From an uncultured Clostridia bacterium (GTDB lineage Bacteria > Bacillota > Clostridia > Lachnospirales > CAG-274): a stretch of DNA of 64,000 nucleotides. Under the pieces are notes generated by a model, which saw only the letters and a program-made list of their open reading frames with translations, made no database searches and was not told the DNA's origin. How positions within the stretch are numbered: position 1 is the stretch's first letter; every line of letters starts with the position of its first letter. The position numbers and the translations under genes are program-made. The stretch is from contig CANRIS010000010.1 of assembly GCA_947630725.1 (NCBI GenBank), positions 17,989 to 81,988 of the forward strand, read 5' to 3'. This document shows, piece after piece, positions 1 to 9,801 of the stretch.

Positions 1-668
1 AGTCCCTCGTCATTGTCGAGGGCTCTTTTGTGATCCTGAGCCGAAACCATCGGCACAACGGTTTTTCCGTCACAGAAAGAAAGTACCGAGACCTCGGGTC
101 CCGTAAGATATTCTTCGATAACGACCTTTGAGCCGCTTTCGCCGAATCTCTTGTCAACCATCATTTCTCTTATGCCCGAAAGAGCCTTCTCCCGAGTGGG
201 GCATATGAGGACTCCCTTTCCCAGAGCGGGGCCATCGGCTTTAAGCACGACAGGGGGAGTGAGGGTTTTTATATATTCCTCGGCTTTTTCTATATTGTCA
301 AAGGTTTCATAGCCTGCCGTGGGTATGCCGTATTTTTTCATAAGCTCCTTTGCGAATGCCTTTGAGCCTTCTATGGCAGCGGCTTTTTTTGACGGGCCGA
401 AAACACGCAGTCCCTCGGCCTCAAAAGCGTCTACGATACCCATAATGAGGGGGTCGTCCATACCCACAACGGTAAAGTCGATGTCGTTTTTCTTTGCCCA
501 TGCCACAAGAGCGGGTATGTCGGTAGCCGATATGTTCACACATTCGGCCTCTGCCGATATGCCGCCGTTGCCCGGAGCGCAGTACAGCTTGCTTATTTTT
601 TCAGATTCAAGGAGCTTATGAACGATTGCGTGTTCTCTTCCTCCGCTTCCTACAACCAAAACTTTCAC
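1..668 (-). CDS. purD: Phosphoribosylamine-glycine ligase, 5' part (runs off the window)
   Basis: GARS joins phosphoribosylamine and glycine with ATP in the second step of purine synthesis. Only the N-terminal ~222 residues are present. The reading frame begins MKVLVVGSGGREHAIVHKL, the classic PurD N-terminus, and continues into the ATP-grasp part (VVLKADGPALGKGV). The start is a GTG at 666-668, placed directly after the TAA stop of purN (669-671), so the two genes are translationally coupled. It is the last gene of the long minus-strand run that begins at relA; purM-purN-purD is the usual Clostridia order. The 3' end lies before position 1. Family identity is clear from sequence; the coupling is seen directly. 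Confidence 0.95.
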   Translation of the reverse strand, partial: MKVLVVGSGGREHAIVHKLLESEKISKLYCAPGNGGISAEAECVNISATDIPALVAWAKKNDIDFTVVGMDDPLIMGIVDAFEAEGLRVFGPSKKAAAIEGSKAFAKELMKKYGIPTAGYETFDNIEKAEEYIKTLTPPVVLKADGPALGKGVLICPTREKALSGIREMMVDKRFGESGSKVVIEEYLTGPEVSVLSFCDGKTVVPMVSAQDHKRALDNDEG

Positions 669-1310
669 TTAAAACCTTCCTCCTTTTTTTTCGAGTATTC
701 TGACCCTGCTGCCTTCTATTCTGAGCCTGTTGTCCGCAAAAAGCGCAACCGCCTCGGGAAAGATCTTCCACTCGGCCTCCTCCATGACCCTTTTCTGCAA
801 TATTTCGGGAGTGTCGTCAATTCTGACCTCCACAGCCTTCTGAAGAATTATGGGGCCGTTGTCCACCTTTCCGTCAGCAAAATGCACTGTCGCCCCCGTA
901 AGCTTTACTCCCTTTTCAAGGACTGCCTCGTGTACATGAAGTCCATAAAAGCCCTTTCCGCAAAACGATGGAATAAGGGCAGGATGTATATTCATAACCA
1001 TATCGGGAAACGCCTCTGAAAATACGGGGTCGAGTATCAGCATAAAGCCGCAGAGTACAATAAGATCAACCTGCTTTTCTTTAAGGGCATCTATGAGAGC
1101 GAGGGTGTATTCCCTTCTGTTGTCATAGTCCTTGGGGCTTAGCACAAGGGTGTCGGCTCCGTGCCTTTTCGCTCTTTCGAGGGCATAGGCGTTTTTATTG
1201 CTGCTTATGACTATTGAAAGGCTGCCGTTTATGCCGCCTGATTCTATTTTATCTATTATTGCCTGAAGATTTGTGCCGCCTCCCGACACAAGAGCGCCTA
1301 TCTTTATCAC
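669..1310 (-). CDS. purN: Phosphoribosylglycinamide formyltransferase (GAR transformylase)
   Basis: Transfers a formyl group from 10-formyl-tetrahydrofolate to GAR in purine synthesis. At 213 aa it has normal family length. The N-terminal phosphate-binding loop ALVSGGGTNLQAII is followed by NIHPALIPSF with the catalytic Asn107 and His109 and by VDNGPI with the catalytic Asp150, all intact. It sits 13 nt downstream of purM and directly abuts purD, so the three pur genes form one transcription unit. It depends on the folate pool that FolC, encoded in the same run, keeps polyglutamylated. Confidence 0.97.
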   Translation of the reverse strand: MIKIGALVSGGGTNLQAIIDKIESGGINGSLSIVISSNKNAYALERAKRHGADTLVLSPKDYDNRREYTLALIDALKEKQVDLIVLCGFMLILDPVFSEAFPDMVMNIHPALIPSFCGKGFYGLHVHEAVLEKGVKLTGATVHFADGKVDNGPIILQKAVEVRIDDTPEILQKRVMEEAEWKIFPEAVALFADNRLRIEGSRVRILEKKGGRF

Positions 1311-1323
1311 GCCGGATCCTCCT

Positions 1324-2349
1324 TTATTCCGAAACGATCTCTACATTTTCGCCCTCGGCGGTGTATCCTATTATATAGGCTGTTTCGCCGTTTTCGGAAA
1401 GTATTTCCACAGCTTTTTGGGCATCGTTTTTGTCTGTGCATATAACCATACCTATGCCCATATTGAATGTGTTGTACATTGACATTCTGTCTATGCCGCC
1501 TTTTTTCTCTATCATGGTGAATATGGGCGGAATAGGGTAGGAGCCTTCTTTTATGACTGCCTTTATGCCCTTGGGGAGCATTCTCGGAACATTTTCGATA
1601 AATCCTCCGCCTGTGATGTGGCTTATGGCCTTGACCTCGATTTTTGATATAAGATCGAGTACGGGCTTTACATATATTTTTGTGGGCGTGAGCAGAGCCT
1701 CTCCGAGAGTGGCATTAAGCTCGGGGATATATTCATTTATATTGTCCTTGTTGGGCTCCAAAACTTTTCTGACAAGCGAAAAGCCGTTTGAGTGCAGACC
1801 CGATGAGGCTATGCCTATGAGAGCATCACCCGATTTTACCGAGCTGCCGTCTATAGCCTTCTTTTTGTCCATAATGCCTACCGTAAAGCCTGCGAGATCA
1901 TATTCGTCCTCGGGATAAAAGCCCGGCATTTCGGCTGTTTCGCCCCCTATGAGAGAGCAGCCTGCCTCTTTGCAGCCGTCCGATACGCCGCGCACTATTT
2001 CGGCGATCTTTTCGGGGTAGTTTTTTCCGCAGGCAATATAGTCAAGAAAGAACAGGCACTCGGCACCGCTGCACACAACATCGTTCACACACATTGCGAC
2101 TGCGTCCCTGCCCACCGTGTCGTGCTTGTCTGCCAGAAAAGCTATTTTAAGCTTTGTGCCTACGCCATCGGTACCCGATACCAGAACAGGTTCTTCCATA
2201 TTTTTTGCCTTGGATATGTCAAAAAGTCCTCCGAAACCGCCGAGGTCGGCAAGAACCTCCTTTCTGAAGGTCGATCTTACGCTTTCTTTCATCAGTTCAA
2301 CCGCTTTGTAGCCTGCGGTCACGTCAACGCCTGCTTGTTTATAATCCAT
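1324..2349 (-). CDS. purM: Phosphoribosylformylglycinamidine cyclo-ligase (AIR synthetase)
   Basis: ATP-dependent closure of the imidazole ring, giving AIR, the fifth step of purine synthesis. The protein is 341 aa, standard for the family. The N-terminal [10 protein letters not shown] is the typical PurM start, followed by [24 protein letters not shown] and GGETAEMPG, the conserved ATP and substrate motifs of the PurM/SelD/HypE superfamily. It follows the TPR protein gene by only 2 nt and precedes purN, so it is co-transcribed. No purine riboswitch is visible directly upstream because the gene lies inside the operon. Confidence 0.97.
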   Translation of the reverse strand: MDYKQAGVDVTAGYKAVELMKESVRSTFRKEVLADLGGFGGLFDISKAKNMEEPVLVSGTDGVGTKLKIAFLADKHDTVGRDAVAMCVNDVVCSGAECLFFLDYIACGKNYPEKIAEIVRGVSDGCKEAGCSLIGGETAEMPGFYPEDEYDLAGFTVGIMDKKKAIDGSSVKSGDALIGIASSGLHSNGFSLVRKVLEPNKDNINEYIPELNATLGEALLTPTKIYVKPVLDLISKIEVKAISHITGGGFIENVPRMLPKGIKAVIKEGSYPIPPIFTMIEKKGGIDRMSMYNTFNMGIGMVICTDKNDAQKAVEILSENGETAYIIGYTAEGENVEIVSE

Positions 2350-2351
2350 AA

Positions 2352-3755
2352 TTATTCCTCCATTAAGCTTTTCAGAAAGCTTTCAGCATAGTTCTGATAT
2401 TTTTTGTCGGGGTGAAAGTCCCTCACCTGTGAAAACAGGGTAACCGCCCGGGTCGTATCCTGTCTGTCAAGGGCTATTCTGCCCATATAGAATATAACCG
2501 TGTATTTTATCTCCGAAAGGGGATCCTCTGCATCGGCTGCATTCTGCGAATATGTAAGAGCCCTTTTGAAAAAGCTTTCGGCCTCCTCCGTACGACCCTC
2601 GTTATATGCCTTTATGCCGAGATCCGCCAGCGCATCCGAGGCGTTCTGTATAACATCGTCAATTATTGAATCGTATATATTACGGCTTTCGGGAGAAACG
2701 TCCGAAACGTCCATACCGTATAACAGACTGCACGCATCTATATAATAAAAGCCGTCGCTGAGCTGTTTTGCCTTGGCTATGTCGGCTTCCTTCCGCGCCG
2801 TTTCGGACGAGGTGACTGTTTTTGCCGCTGCGCCCGAGGCTGTCTCGGAGCCTGCCGTATGCTCCTCATATACGCCGAGACTGTTTTCAAGCTCCGATAT
2901 TCTTGCGTCTTTTTCTTCATACATACCGGGCATAATCAGAAAGAAGAAAACCGCCGTGCAGGCTATTATGCCCAGAAGAAAGGCTGCCGCCTCCAAAAAC
3001 ATTGTCGATGAGAGAAAGCCCTGTTTTTCTATGGGGGTTGACCTTACATCGGTGGGCTTTGGCTTTTTTTCAAGATCTCCCGTTATTTTTACGGGAGGAC
3101 GGCTCCTGTTGGGGCAGAGTATGTTGAAATATACGGACGCTCTGGGATTTGCAATATCGGCATAGAGAACGGATTTTGAAAGCTCGAGAGCCTTTATTCT
3201 TTCGCCAAGTATTATATAACAGAGAGTAAGCAGATTTGTGGCTTTGAGAAGTCCGGGATTAAAGTCGAGGGCGGCTTTAAGCTTTCCCACGGCGGTTTCT
3301 ACCCGTCTGCGTATTTTTTCGGGCTCCTCGGTATAGAGGGGTCTTCCCTTGAGAAATGCCAGAGCCTCATTGTACATTTTGATGCCCATATCCATTTTGT
3401 CAAATTCAACGATATTATTTTTTATATATTCCAGATATTCAACGGCGGGGTTGCCCGATTTTTTATACATTGTGCTGAATATCCAGTGCTTATAGGCCTC
3501 GGCGGATTCTCCCACAGACATACATACAAGACCGATAAGATTTCTTGCCCTTATGTTGTGTTTGTTGTATACCAAAGCCATATAAAGACTGTCTCTTGCG
3601 TTTGAAAGGTCGGAGTTTTTGGCCTGTTCGAGACCCTTGTTGTAATATCTGTCCGAAATGAGCTTAAGCTTCATGATAAGCGTCGTGCTTGTGCCGCATC
3701 TGCCGCATCTTGAATCATACCTGCCCAGTTCATTTCCGCAGTGTATACATTTCAT
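2352..3755 (-). CDS. Membrane-anchored zinc-ribbon / TPR protein of unknown function
   Basis: 467 aa. Residues 1-22 form a zinc ribbon (CIHC...CGRC). A helical, TPR-like stretch follows (about 30-210, with [21 protein letters not shown] repeats), then a polar linker, one membrane span near residues 255-275 ([18 protein letters not shown]), a short coiled coil ([13 protein letters not shown]), and C-terminal TPR-like repeats ([18 protein letters not shown]). By topology the ribbon should be cytoplasmic and the C-terminal repeats outside. It is wedged between folC and purM with minimal spacing, but nothing in it suggests a purine or folate role. A scaffold role is only a guess. Confidence 0.8.
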   Translation of the reverse strand: MKCIHCGNELGRYDSRCGRCGTSTTLIMKLKLISDRYYNKGLEQAKNSDLSNARDSLYMALVYNKHNIRARNLIGLVCMSVGESAEAYKHWIFSTMYKKSGNPAVEYLEYIKNNIVEFDKMDMGIKMYNEALAFLKGRPLYTEEPEKIRRRVETAVGKLKAALDFNPGLLKATNLLTLCYIILGERIKALELSKSVLYADIANPRASVYFNILCPNRSRPPVKITGDLEKKPKPTDVRSTPIEKQGFLSSTMFLEAAAFLLGIIACTAVFFFLIMPGMYEEKDARISELENSLGVYEEHTAGSETASGAAAKTVTSSETARKEADIAKAKQLSDGFYYIDACSLLYGMDVSDVSPESRNIYDSIIDDVIQNASDALADLGIKAYNEGRTEEAESFFKRALTYSQNAADAEDPLSEIKYTVIFYMGRIALDRQDTTRAVTLFSQVRDFHPDKKYQNYAESFLKSLMEE

Positions 3756-3793
3756 ATACGATCAGTCCTTGTGAAAAATCTGTGTTTTCGGTA

Positions 3794-3922
3794 TCAGTTG
3801 TTGTTTAACATTTCTATAAGATCGAGTATATCCTCGACTTCGCCCGAATCTATGTCCGACTTAATGCTGTCGGCCTCTTGTATGGGTCTGTATTTTTCGA
3901 TTTCCTTTTTGAGATCTATCAC
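3794..3922 (-). CDS. Small acidic 42-aa protein overlapping folC
   Basis: The frame starts with GTG at 3920-3922, overlapping the folC stop by four bases (GTGA), and has a strong AGGAGG ribosome binding site about 8 nt upstream inside folC. The product begins MIDLKKEIEKYRPI and ends IEMLNNN; it is highly charged and predicted helical, with an acidic middle (DIDSGEVEDILDLIE). The overlap and good ribosome binding site argue that it is translated. I do not recognise a family. It is followed by the TPR protein gene 38 nt downstream. Confidence 0.65.
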   Translation of the reverse strand: MIDLKKEIEKYRPIQEADSIKSDIDSGEVEDILDLIEMLNNN

Positions 3923-5202
3923 TTTTTATCCTCCTTAAGGATCTTTTTTGCCTCTCCGATAAGATACAGAGAGCCTATTATAAAAATAATGCCGTCATCG
4001 TAGGACAGAGCCTTAGAAAGAGCCTCTTTGAGATTTGGACAATATGTTGACGGAATGTCTTCAAGATTGAGATCGGCAGGATCGAACGCCCGTTTTGAGG
4101 AGGGCTTTGTGAGAATGACCCTGTCGGCATTTTCTGAAAGAGTTCTTATGAGCCTTATGGGTTTTTTGTCGGCGAGAACGCCCGTCACAAGGGTTATTTT
4201 GCCATATTTTCCCTTTATGTCCTCCAGATAAGCCGAAAACATTTTTGCGGCATCTATATTGTGGGCTCCATCGGCTATAATGAGGGGTGATTCTGACAGA
4301 ATCTCCATTCTTCCCTTTATTTTTGTGTTTTTTATGCCCGTATAAACAGCCTCATCGGATATTTTAAAGCCAAGCTCCCTAAGTGTATATATGCCTCCGA
4401 GGACTGCGGCGATGTTTGCGGGCTGATAACGGCCGATTGCCGATGTTTCGAGATTCTCATATGAGAGATAGTTGCCCGAATAGTCAAATACGGTGCCTTT
4501 AAGGCCAGAGCTTTTTATATTGAATTTGGGGTGCTTGTCATAGCGCAGGGGAGAGTCGTTTTTCGCTGCCACGAGCCTTATCACGGGATAAATTTCGGGC
4601 TGATAGGGATAGAGTACGCAGGGAACGCCCTCCTTCATTATGCCTGCTTTTTCGAGAGCTATCTGTTCGGGGGTGTCTCCGAGAAATTCGGTATGATCCC
4701 TCGCTATTTTTGTTATTGCCGTGAAAAGGGGCTTTTCCACTGCGTTGGTGGCATCGAGCCTGCCGCCCAGACCCGTTTCAAGAATTATAAAATCGGGCTT
4801 TTTTTCGGCAAAGTATGAAAGGGCGGCGGCTGTCATTATTTCAAAAAATGAAAACCAGCCTTCCGAGTTTTTATAAAATTCTCTTATTTTGTCCCTTACA
4901 AGGCTTATTTTTTCGGCAAAGTCCTCATCGGAAATATATTCTCCGTCAAGGGTTATTCTTTCGTTGTATCTGACAAGATGCGGCGATGTAAAAACTCCTA
5001 CGCTGTAGCCCTCGGCTCTGAGAATATTTTCGGTATAGCGGCAGAAAGAGCCTTTTCCGTTTGTGCCTGCCACGTGTATTATATTTTTTTGTTTTTCGGG
5101 ACTGCCCATAAGCTTAAGCAGAGCCCTGAAGTCGTCAAGTCCCTTTTTGGAGCCTAAAACGGCGGCGTTTTCGAGATAATTCACTGCTTCGGCATAATTC
5201 AA
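3919..5202 (-). CDS. folC: Folylpolyglutamate synthase / dihydrofolate synthase
   Basis: Adds glutamates to folates (and may make dihydrofolate from dihydropteroate). 427 aa, usual length. The P-loop HVAGTNGKGSFC, the omega-loop region TSPHLVRYNERI, and the C-terminal ligase domain motif IIADGAHNIDAAK identify a Mur-ligase-fold FolC. The start is TTG at 5200-5202, overlapping the aspS stop (TTGA); an upstream AGAGGA serves as ribosome binding site. It shares the operon with the purine genes, whose transformylase step needs polyglutamylated folate. Confidence 0.96.
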   Translation of the reverse strand: MNYAEAVNYLENAAVLGSKKGLDDFRALLKLMGSPEKQKNIIHVAGTNGKGSFCRYTENILRAEGYSVGVFTSPHLVRYNERITLDGEYISDEDFAEKISLVRDKIREFYKNSEGWFSFFEIMTAAALSYFAEKKPDFIILETGLGGRLDATNAVEKPLFTAITKIARDHTEFLGDTPEQIALEKAGIMKEGVPCVLYPYQPEIYPVIRLVAAKNDSPLRYDKHPKFNIKSSGLKGTVFDYSGNYLSYENLETSAIGRYQPANIAAVLGGIYTLRELGFKISDEAVYTGIKNTKIKGRMEILSESPLIIADGAHNIDAAKMFSAYLEDIKGKYGKITLVTGVLADKKPIRLIRTLSENADRVILTKPSSKRAFDPADLNLEDIPSTYCPNLKEALSKALSYDDGIIFIIGSLYLIGEAKKILKEDKK

Positions 5203-6995
5203 TTTTCATCATCCTCTTCTTTTATCAGCGAAAGCCTCAGCTCTTCAAGCTGTTTCGGCTCCACGATGTTGGGTGCGTCCGTCAGCAGACAGGAGGCATC
5301 CTTTACTTTTGGAAAGGCGATAACGTCTCTTATGCTTTCGGCTCCCGACATAAGCATTATAAGTCTGTCAAGACCGAATGCCAGTCCTCCGTGAGGCGGC
5401 GCGCCGTATTTGAACGCATTGAGAAGAAAACCGAATCTTTCGGCTGCGTCCTCCTCGGAAAAACCGAGACATCCAAACATTTTGTTCTGTATATCCCTTG
5501 AATATATTCTTATGGAGCCGCCGCCAAGCTCGCAGCCGTTGAGAACCATATCATATGCCTTTGCCCTTGCGCTGCCGGGGTCGCTTTCGAGCTTGTCGAT
5601 ATCCTCGTCCATAGGAGAGGTGAAGGGGTGGTGCATAGCCACATATCTCTGCTCCTCCTCCGAATATTCAAAAAGAGGAAATTCCGTGACCCAAAGGAAC
5701 TTGTATTCGTTGTTGTCAAGGAGGTCAAGCTGCCTTGCGACTTCAAGTCTGAGAGCACCGAGAGCGTCCCATACGACCTTGTTTTTGTCTGCGCAGATGA
5801 GTATGAGGTCGCCTGCGGAGGCTTTTGTATAGTCGGCTATGCTCTTAAGCTTGTCGTCCGTAAAGAATTTTGACAGCGTTGACTTAAAACCTCCGTCCTG
5901 TACGTTTATCCACGCAAGACCCTTTGCGCCGTAGGTTTTTGCCGTTTCGACAAGCTTGTCTATCTTCTTTCTGGAGAGGCTGCCGCAGCCTTCGGCAACA
6001 ATGGCTCTTACGCTGCCGCCCGCTTCTATGGCGTTTCTGAATACGGCAAAGTCGGTGTCGCTCACAAGCTCCGTTATATCCTTAAGCTCCATTCCGAAAC
6101 GAATGTCGGGTTTGTCAGAGCCGAAACGATCCATGGCCTCCTGCCATGTCATACGCATAAAAGGCGTCTCGAGGTCGATGTTCTTTATTTCCTTAAAGAC
6201 CTTTTTTATGAGCCTTTCGTTGACGTCCATTATGTCCTCGGCCTCTACAAATGAAAGCTCCATATCTATCTGTGTAAATTCGGGCTGTCTGTCTGCTCTT
6301 AAGTCCTCGTCTCTGAAACACTTTGCGATCTGATAGTATTTGTCAAAGCCCGATACCATAAGGAGCTGTTTGAAAAGCTGGGGCGACTGGGGGAGCGCAT
6401 AGAAATTTCCGGGGTGAACCCTGCTCGGAACGAGGTAGTCCCTTGCTCCTTCGGGGGTGGACTTTGTGAGCATAGGCGTTTCGATCTCTATAAAGCCTTC
6501 GTCCGAAAGAAAGTTTCTCACGACCTGACAGGTTTTGTGACGCAGCATTATATTCTTGGCCACATTGGGGCGGCGCAGATCAAGATAGCGATATTTGAGC
6601 CTCAGCTCCGTGCTTACGTTTATGCTTTCTTCTATCTGGAAGGGAGGCGTGTCCGACTCGTTGAGTATTCTCAGCTCTGACACGGCAACCTCGATTTTGC
6701 CTGTTTTCATTTTGGTGTTTATGTTGTTTTCGGTTCGCAGGTTTACCGTACCTCTGACAGCGACAACATATTCGCTCTTTATTTCCTTTGTTTTTCTGAT
6801 TATTTCTTCGGGGCTGTTTTCATCGACCACAGCCTGAACCACTCCCGTTCTGTCACGGAGAAGTATGAATGTGAAAGGCCCCATTTCTCTTTTTCTCTGT
6901 ACCCAGCCCATAAGGGTCACTTCGGAGCCTGCCTTTGTTTCGCTTAACTCTCCGCAGTAGTCTGTTCTTTTAAGTCCCTGCATAAATTCTGCCAT
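5199..6995 (-). CDS. aspS: Aspartate-tRNA ligase, bacterial type
   Basis: Class IIb aminoacyl-tRNA synthetase. 598 aa, the bacterial size with the GAD insertion domain. The N-terminal OB fold carries GWVQRKREMGPFTFILLRDR; motif 2 is FRDEDLRADRQPEFTQIDME and motif 3 is GAPPHGGLAFGLDRLIMLM. It directly follows hisS (2 nt), the common hisS-aspS pair of Firmicutes. No T-box leader lies between the two, so expression presumably follows the operon promoter upstream of relA. The protein alone does not show whether it is discriminating. Confidence 0.97.
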   Translation of the reverse strand: MAEFMQGLKRTDYCGELSETKAGSEVTLMGWVQRKREMGPFTFILLRDRTGVVQAVVDENSPEEIIRKTKEIKSEYVVAVRGTVNLRTENNINTKMKTGKIEVAVSELRILNESDTPPFQIEESINVSTELRLKYRYLDLRRPNVAKNIMLRHKTCQVVRNFLSDEGFIEIETPMLTKSTPEGARDYLVPSRVHPGNFYALPQSPQLFKQLLMVSGFDKYYQIAKCFRDEDLRADRQPEFTQIDMELSFVEAEDIMDVNERLIKKVFKEIKNIDLETPFMRMTWQEAMDRFGSDKPDIRFGMELKDITELVSDTDFAVFRNAIEAGGSVRAIVAEGCGSLSRKKIDKLVETAKTYGAKGLAWINVQDGGFKSTLSKFFTDDKLKSIADYTKASAGDLILICADKNKVVWDALGALRLEVARQLDLLDNNEYKFLWVTEFPLFEYSEEEQRYVAMHHPFTSPMDEDIDKLESDPGSARAKAYDMVLNGCELGGGSIRIYSRDIQNKMFGCLGFSEEDAAERFGFLLNAFKYGAPPHGGLAFGLDRLIMLMSGAESIRDVIAFPKVKDASCLLTDAPNIVEPKQLEELRLSLIKEEDDEN

Positions 6996-6997
6996 TT

Positions 6998-8317
6998 TCA
7001 GTTATCTCCTTTTATTATATTTACAAGCTTGTCTGTCTCGGAGCGTATCTGTTCGCCCGTTTTCATATTTTTCAGTGTGACTGTGCCGCTTTTTATTTCG
7101 TCCTCGCCTATTATGAGTACATAGGGAATGCCCGAACGGTCGGCGTACTTCATTTTTTGTTTCATACCTTTTTGCATATAATATACATCGGCTGAAATGC
7201 CTGCGGCTCTGAGGGTGTTTGCCACGCCAAGCGCATAGCCTGTGTTTTCTCTGTCCATAGGCACTATGAGAGCCTTTACAAGGGTTTTTGATTCGGGCTT
7301 TATTATTCCGCAGTCAATGAGCTGTGAAAAAAGTCTTGTCAGCCCTATGGAAACGCCTACGCCGGGGAGCTTTTGTTTTGTATAGAATCCCGCAAGATTT
7401 TCGTAGCGTCCTCCCGAACATATGCTGCCCAGAGAGGGATAGTCCTTAAGAACAGTCTCATATACCGTACCCGTATAATAGTCGAGACCTCTCGCTATTG
7501 TCAGGTCTATTTCAAAGCAGCTTTCTTCTATGCCGAAAAGCCGCATATATTCCGTCACGGATTCAAGCTCCGACACACCGTCCGAAAATTCCCGGGAGGA
7601 TATGTCAAGGGCTCTGAGCTTTTGGAGCTTTTCGGCGTTTGTGCCGTCTATGGACACAAATTCTATTATCTTATCCGCCACGCTGTCGGCGCCGAGAGTC
7701 TCAAGCTCAAGACGAACCTTTTCGGTGCCGATTTTTTCCAGCTTGTCTATTATTCTGAGTATATCGGAGGTTTTTTCTTCAAGACCGAGAGACGAAAAGA
7801 ATCCGTTAAGAATCTTTCGGTTGTTTATCCTTATTTTAAAATCTCCTATACCGAGCTTTTTGAATATATTGTATATTACGGCGGGAATTTCTCCGTCATA
7901 TATAAGGTCAAGGCTGTCGGCGCCTATTATATCTATGTCGCATTGATAGAACTCACGAAAGCGTCCCTTTTGGGGGCGTTCTCCCCTGAATACCTTGCTT
8001 ATCTGATACCTCTTGAAGGGAAAGGTGAGGTCTGCGCTGTGCTGAGCCACATATCTTGCGAGAGGCACTGTGAGGTCAAAGCGAAGCGACAGGTCGTTAT
8101 CCCCCTTAGTGAAGCGATAGATCTGTTTTTCGGTCTCTCCGCCTGCCTTTGCGAGAAGAACCTCCGAAAGCTCTATGACGGGGGTGTCGAGGGGCAGAAA
8201 GCCGAAGCTTTCGTAGACATCGCTTATTGTGTTTTTGATTTTGTTGAAAAGGATCTGATTTTCGGGCAAAAGCTCCGAAAAGCCTGACGGAATCCTTGGT
8301 ATGACCTTACCTTGCAT
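6998..8317 (-). CDS. hisS: Histidine-tRNA ligase
   Basis: Class II synthetase, 439 aa. It begins MQGKVIPRIPSGFSELLPEN, with motif 1 near residues 45-70, motif 2 FRGERPQKGRFREFYQCDID, the His-specific RGLDYYTGTVYE, motif 3 SIGLTRLF and a C-terminal anticodon-binding domain (residues ~345-435). The anticodon domain and intact RGLDYYTG argue for HisS and against the paralogue HisZ. The start overlaps the end of hemZ by 11 bp, so the genes are coupled. Confidence 0.95.
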   Translation of the reverse strand: MQGKVIPRIPSGFSELLPENQILFNKIKNTISDVYESFGFLPLDTPVIELSEVLLAKAGGETEKQIYRFTKGDNDLSLRFDLTVPLARYVAQHSADLTFPFKRYQISKVFRGERPQKGRFREFYQCDIDIIGADSLDLIYDGEIPAVIYNIFKKLGIGDFKIRINNRKILNGFFSSLGLEEKTSDILRIIDKLEKIGTEKVRLELETLGADSVADKIIEFVSIDGTNAEKLQKLRALDISSREFSDGVSELESVTEYMRLFGIEESCFEIDLTIARGLDYYTGTVYETVLKDYPSLGSICSGGRYENLAGFYTKQKLPGVGVSIGLTRLFSQLIDCGIIKPESKTLVKALIVPMDRENTGYALGVANTLRAAGISADVYYMQKGMKQKMKYADRSGIPYVLIIGEDEIKSGTVTLKNMKTGEQIRSETDKLVNIIKGDN

Positions 8318-9755
8318 AGTTTCTCCTTTCGGCCGTTATGCGGCTGAGCGCGGCTCTTTTTCTTTCTGTCATTTCGTCTGTTCTGGCGATATAGTCGTCA
8401 ACGCTTTTTACGTTGAAGATTCTGTCTATTCTGTCGGTTTCTCTGTCAACGATTTTTGTGGAGCCGCCGCAGCCGAGGGCGATGATGGTCTGGTTTTCTT
8501 CCATTATGCGTATGTTGTAAAGACCCTCGTGACCCGACTTGCAATAGCTCACGTTTTCAAAGTTGCCCAACATATTTTTCTGTCTGTACATATAATAGGG
8601 GTGAAGCTCCATTTCGGCAGCGTATTCCGATGAGATCGAAAGCAGCCTTTCCATAAGCTCATATCCCGAAAGTGAATATTCGTCAAGCTTTTCCTTGAGT
8701 CGGGAGGCTCTTTTCACCGCCAGAGTATGGACGGTGAGACTTTCGGGCGAGAGCTTTTTTAGCCCCTCAAAGGTGTTCTGAACCTCTATATCCCTTTCGC
8801 CGGGGAGCCCCAGTATAACATCGCAGTTTATATGGCCGAAGCCCTCCTGCCTTGCCATTTCAAAGGCTCGGTAGAAGTCGTCTGCCGTATGCTCCCTGCC
8901 GATGGTTCTGAGGGTGGCATCGTTGAGGGTCTGGGGGTTTATTGAAATTCTGTCAATGCCGAAATACTTTATTATTCTTAGCTTGTCCCGTGTGATGGTA
9001 TCGGGGCGGCCTGCCTCCACAGTAAACTCACGGGGCGTCTTGAAATATTCCGATATGGCGAGCAGCAGTCTTTCAAGCTGTTTTTCGGAAAGTGAGGTAG
9101 GGGTTCCTCCTCCTATATATATTGATTCAAGCAAAAGCTCATTCATATATTCGCTGCAAAACTCCATTTCTTTGAAAAGGCTTTGGAGATAGGCCTCGGT
9201 TTTTTCTTCATACTGCTTCAGCGGATATGACGTAAAGGAGCAATAGAGGCAGCGTGTGGGGCAAAAGGGAATGCCCACATAAAGCCCCACGGAATAGGGG
9301 TTCGTATCCGACAGAACCTTCTCCTGATTTTTTACCGTTTCGATACAGAGATCTATTTTATCTTCTCTGACGTGGTAGGTTTTTGAAAGATATTCCTTAG
9401 CTTTTTCAAAGGAGCCAAGCTTGTTTTTAAGTCTCCCCACAAGCTTGGCGGGGCGTACGCCTGTGAGCGCTCCCCATGGGAGGTTTATTTTGTGAAAAGA
9501 CATAAGCACATCAAAAAGACATAGCTTAAGCTCTCTTTTTATGTCCGATTTTTCTTCGGGCAGAGGGAGAGAGGCAGCCTTTTCGGTTTTTCCCTCCACT
9601 ATGAGGGAGGAATATATTCTGTTGTCGGAGACCTCGGACACAACGCAGTTATCCGTGGCATCCTCTTTTTTTGTATAGGTTTCGTTGGGATAGAAAAGCT
9701 GAAGTATGGATATTATATCATCGGCAAATTCGTGTCCCTTTATAATATAATCCAT
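8307..9755 (-). CDS. hemZ: HemZ-like coproporphyrinogen dehydrogenase, radical SAM protein
   Basis: 482 aa. The radical SAM cluster motif CPTRCLYC gives Cys165, Cys169 and Cys172. The preceding ~150-residue N-terminal domain (WGALTGVRPAKLV) is the HemZ signature that separates it from HemN and HemW. The family is annotated as oxygen-independent coproporphyrinogen III dehydrogenase, but in Clostridia without a haem pathway its substrate is uncertain. No other haem gene is in the window. It lies between a metallo-hydrolase gene and hisS in the same operon, as in many Clostridia. Confidence 0.88.
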   Translation of the reverse strand: MDYIIKGHEFADDIISILQLFYPNETYTKKEDATDNCVVSEVSDNRIYSSLIVEGKTEKAASLPLPEEKSDIKRELKLCLFDVLMSFHKINLPWGALTGVRPAKLVGRLKNKLGSFEKAKEYLSKTYHVREDKIDLCIETVKNQEKVLSDTNPYSVGLYVGIPFCPTRCLYCSFTSYPLKQYEEKTEAYLQSLFKEMEFCSEYMNELLLESIYIGGGTPTSLSEKQLERLLLAISEYFKTPREFTVEAGRPDTITRDKLRIIKYFGIDRISINPQTLNDATLRTIGREHTADDFYRAFEMARQEGFGHINCDVILGLPGERDIEVQNTFEGLKKLSPESLTVHTLAVKRASRLKEKLDEYSLSGYELMERLLSISSEYAAEMELHPYYMYRQKNMLGNFENVSYCKSGHEGLYNIRIMEENQTIIALGCGGSTKIVDRETDRIDRIFNVKSVDDYIARTDEMTERKRAALSRITAERRNYAR

Positions 9756-9801
9756 TGTATTTCCTCACAAGGGTATTTGCATAAAGGACTTTCGGTGTAT
9801 A

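Noticed and set aside
7373..8287. 304-aa open frame on the plus strand
   Set aside because: Antisense to hisS throughout; composition is the mirror of a real gene and there is no ribosome binding site.
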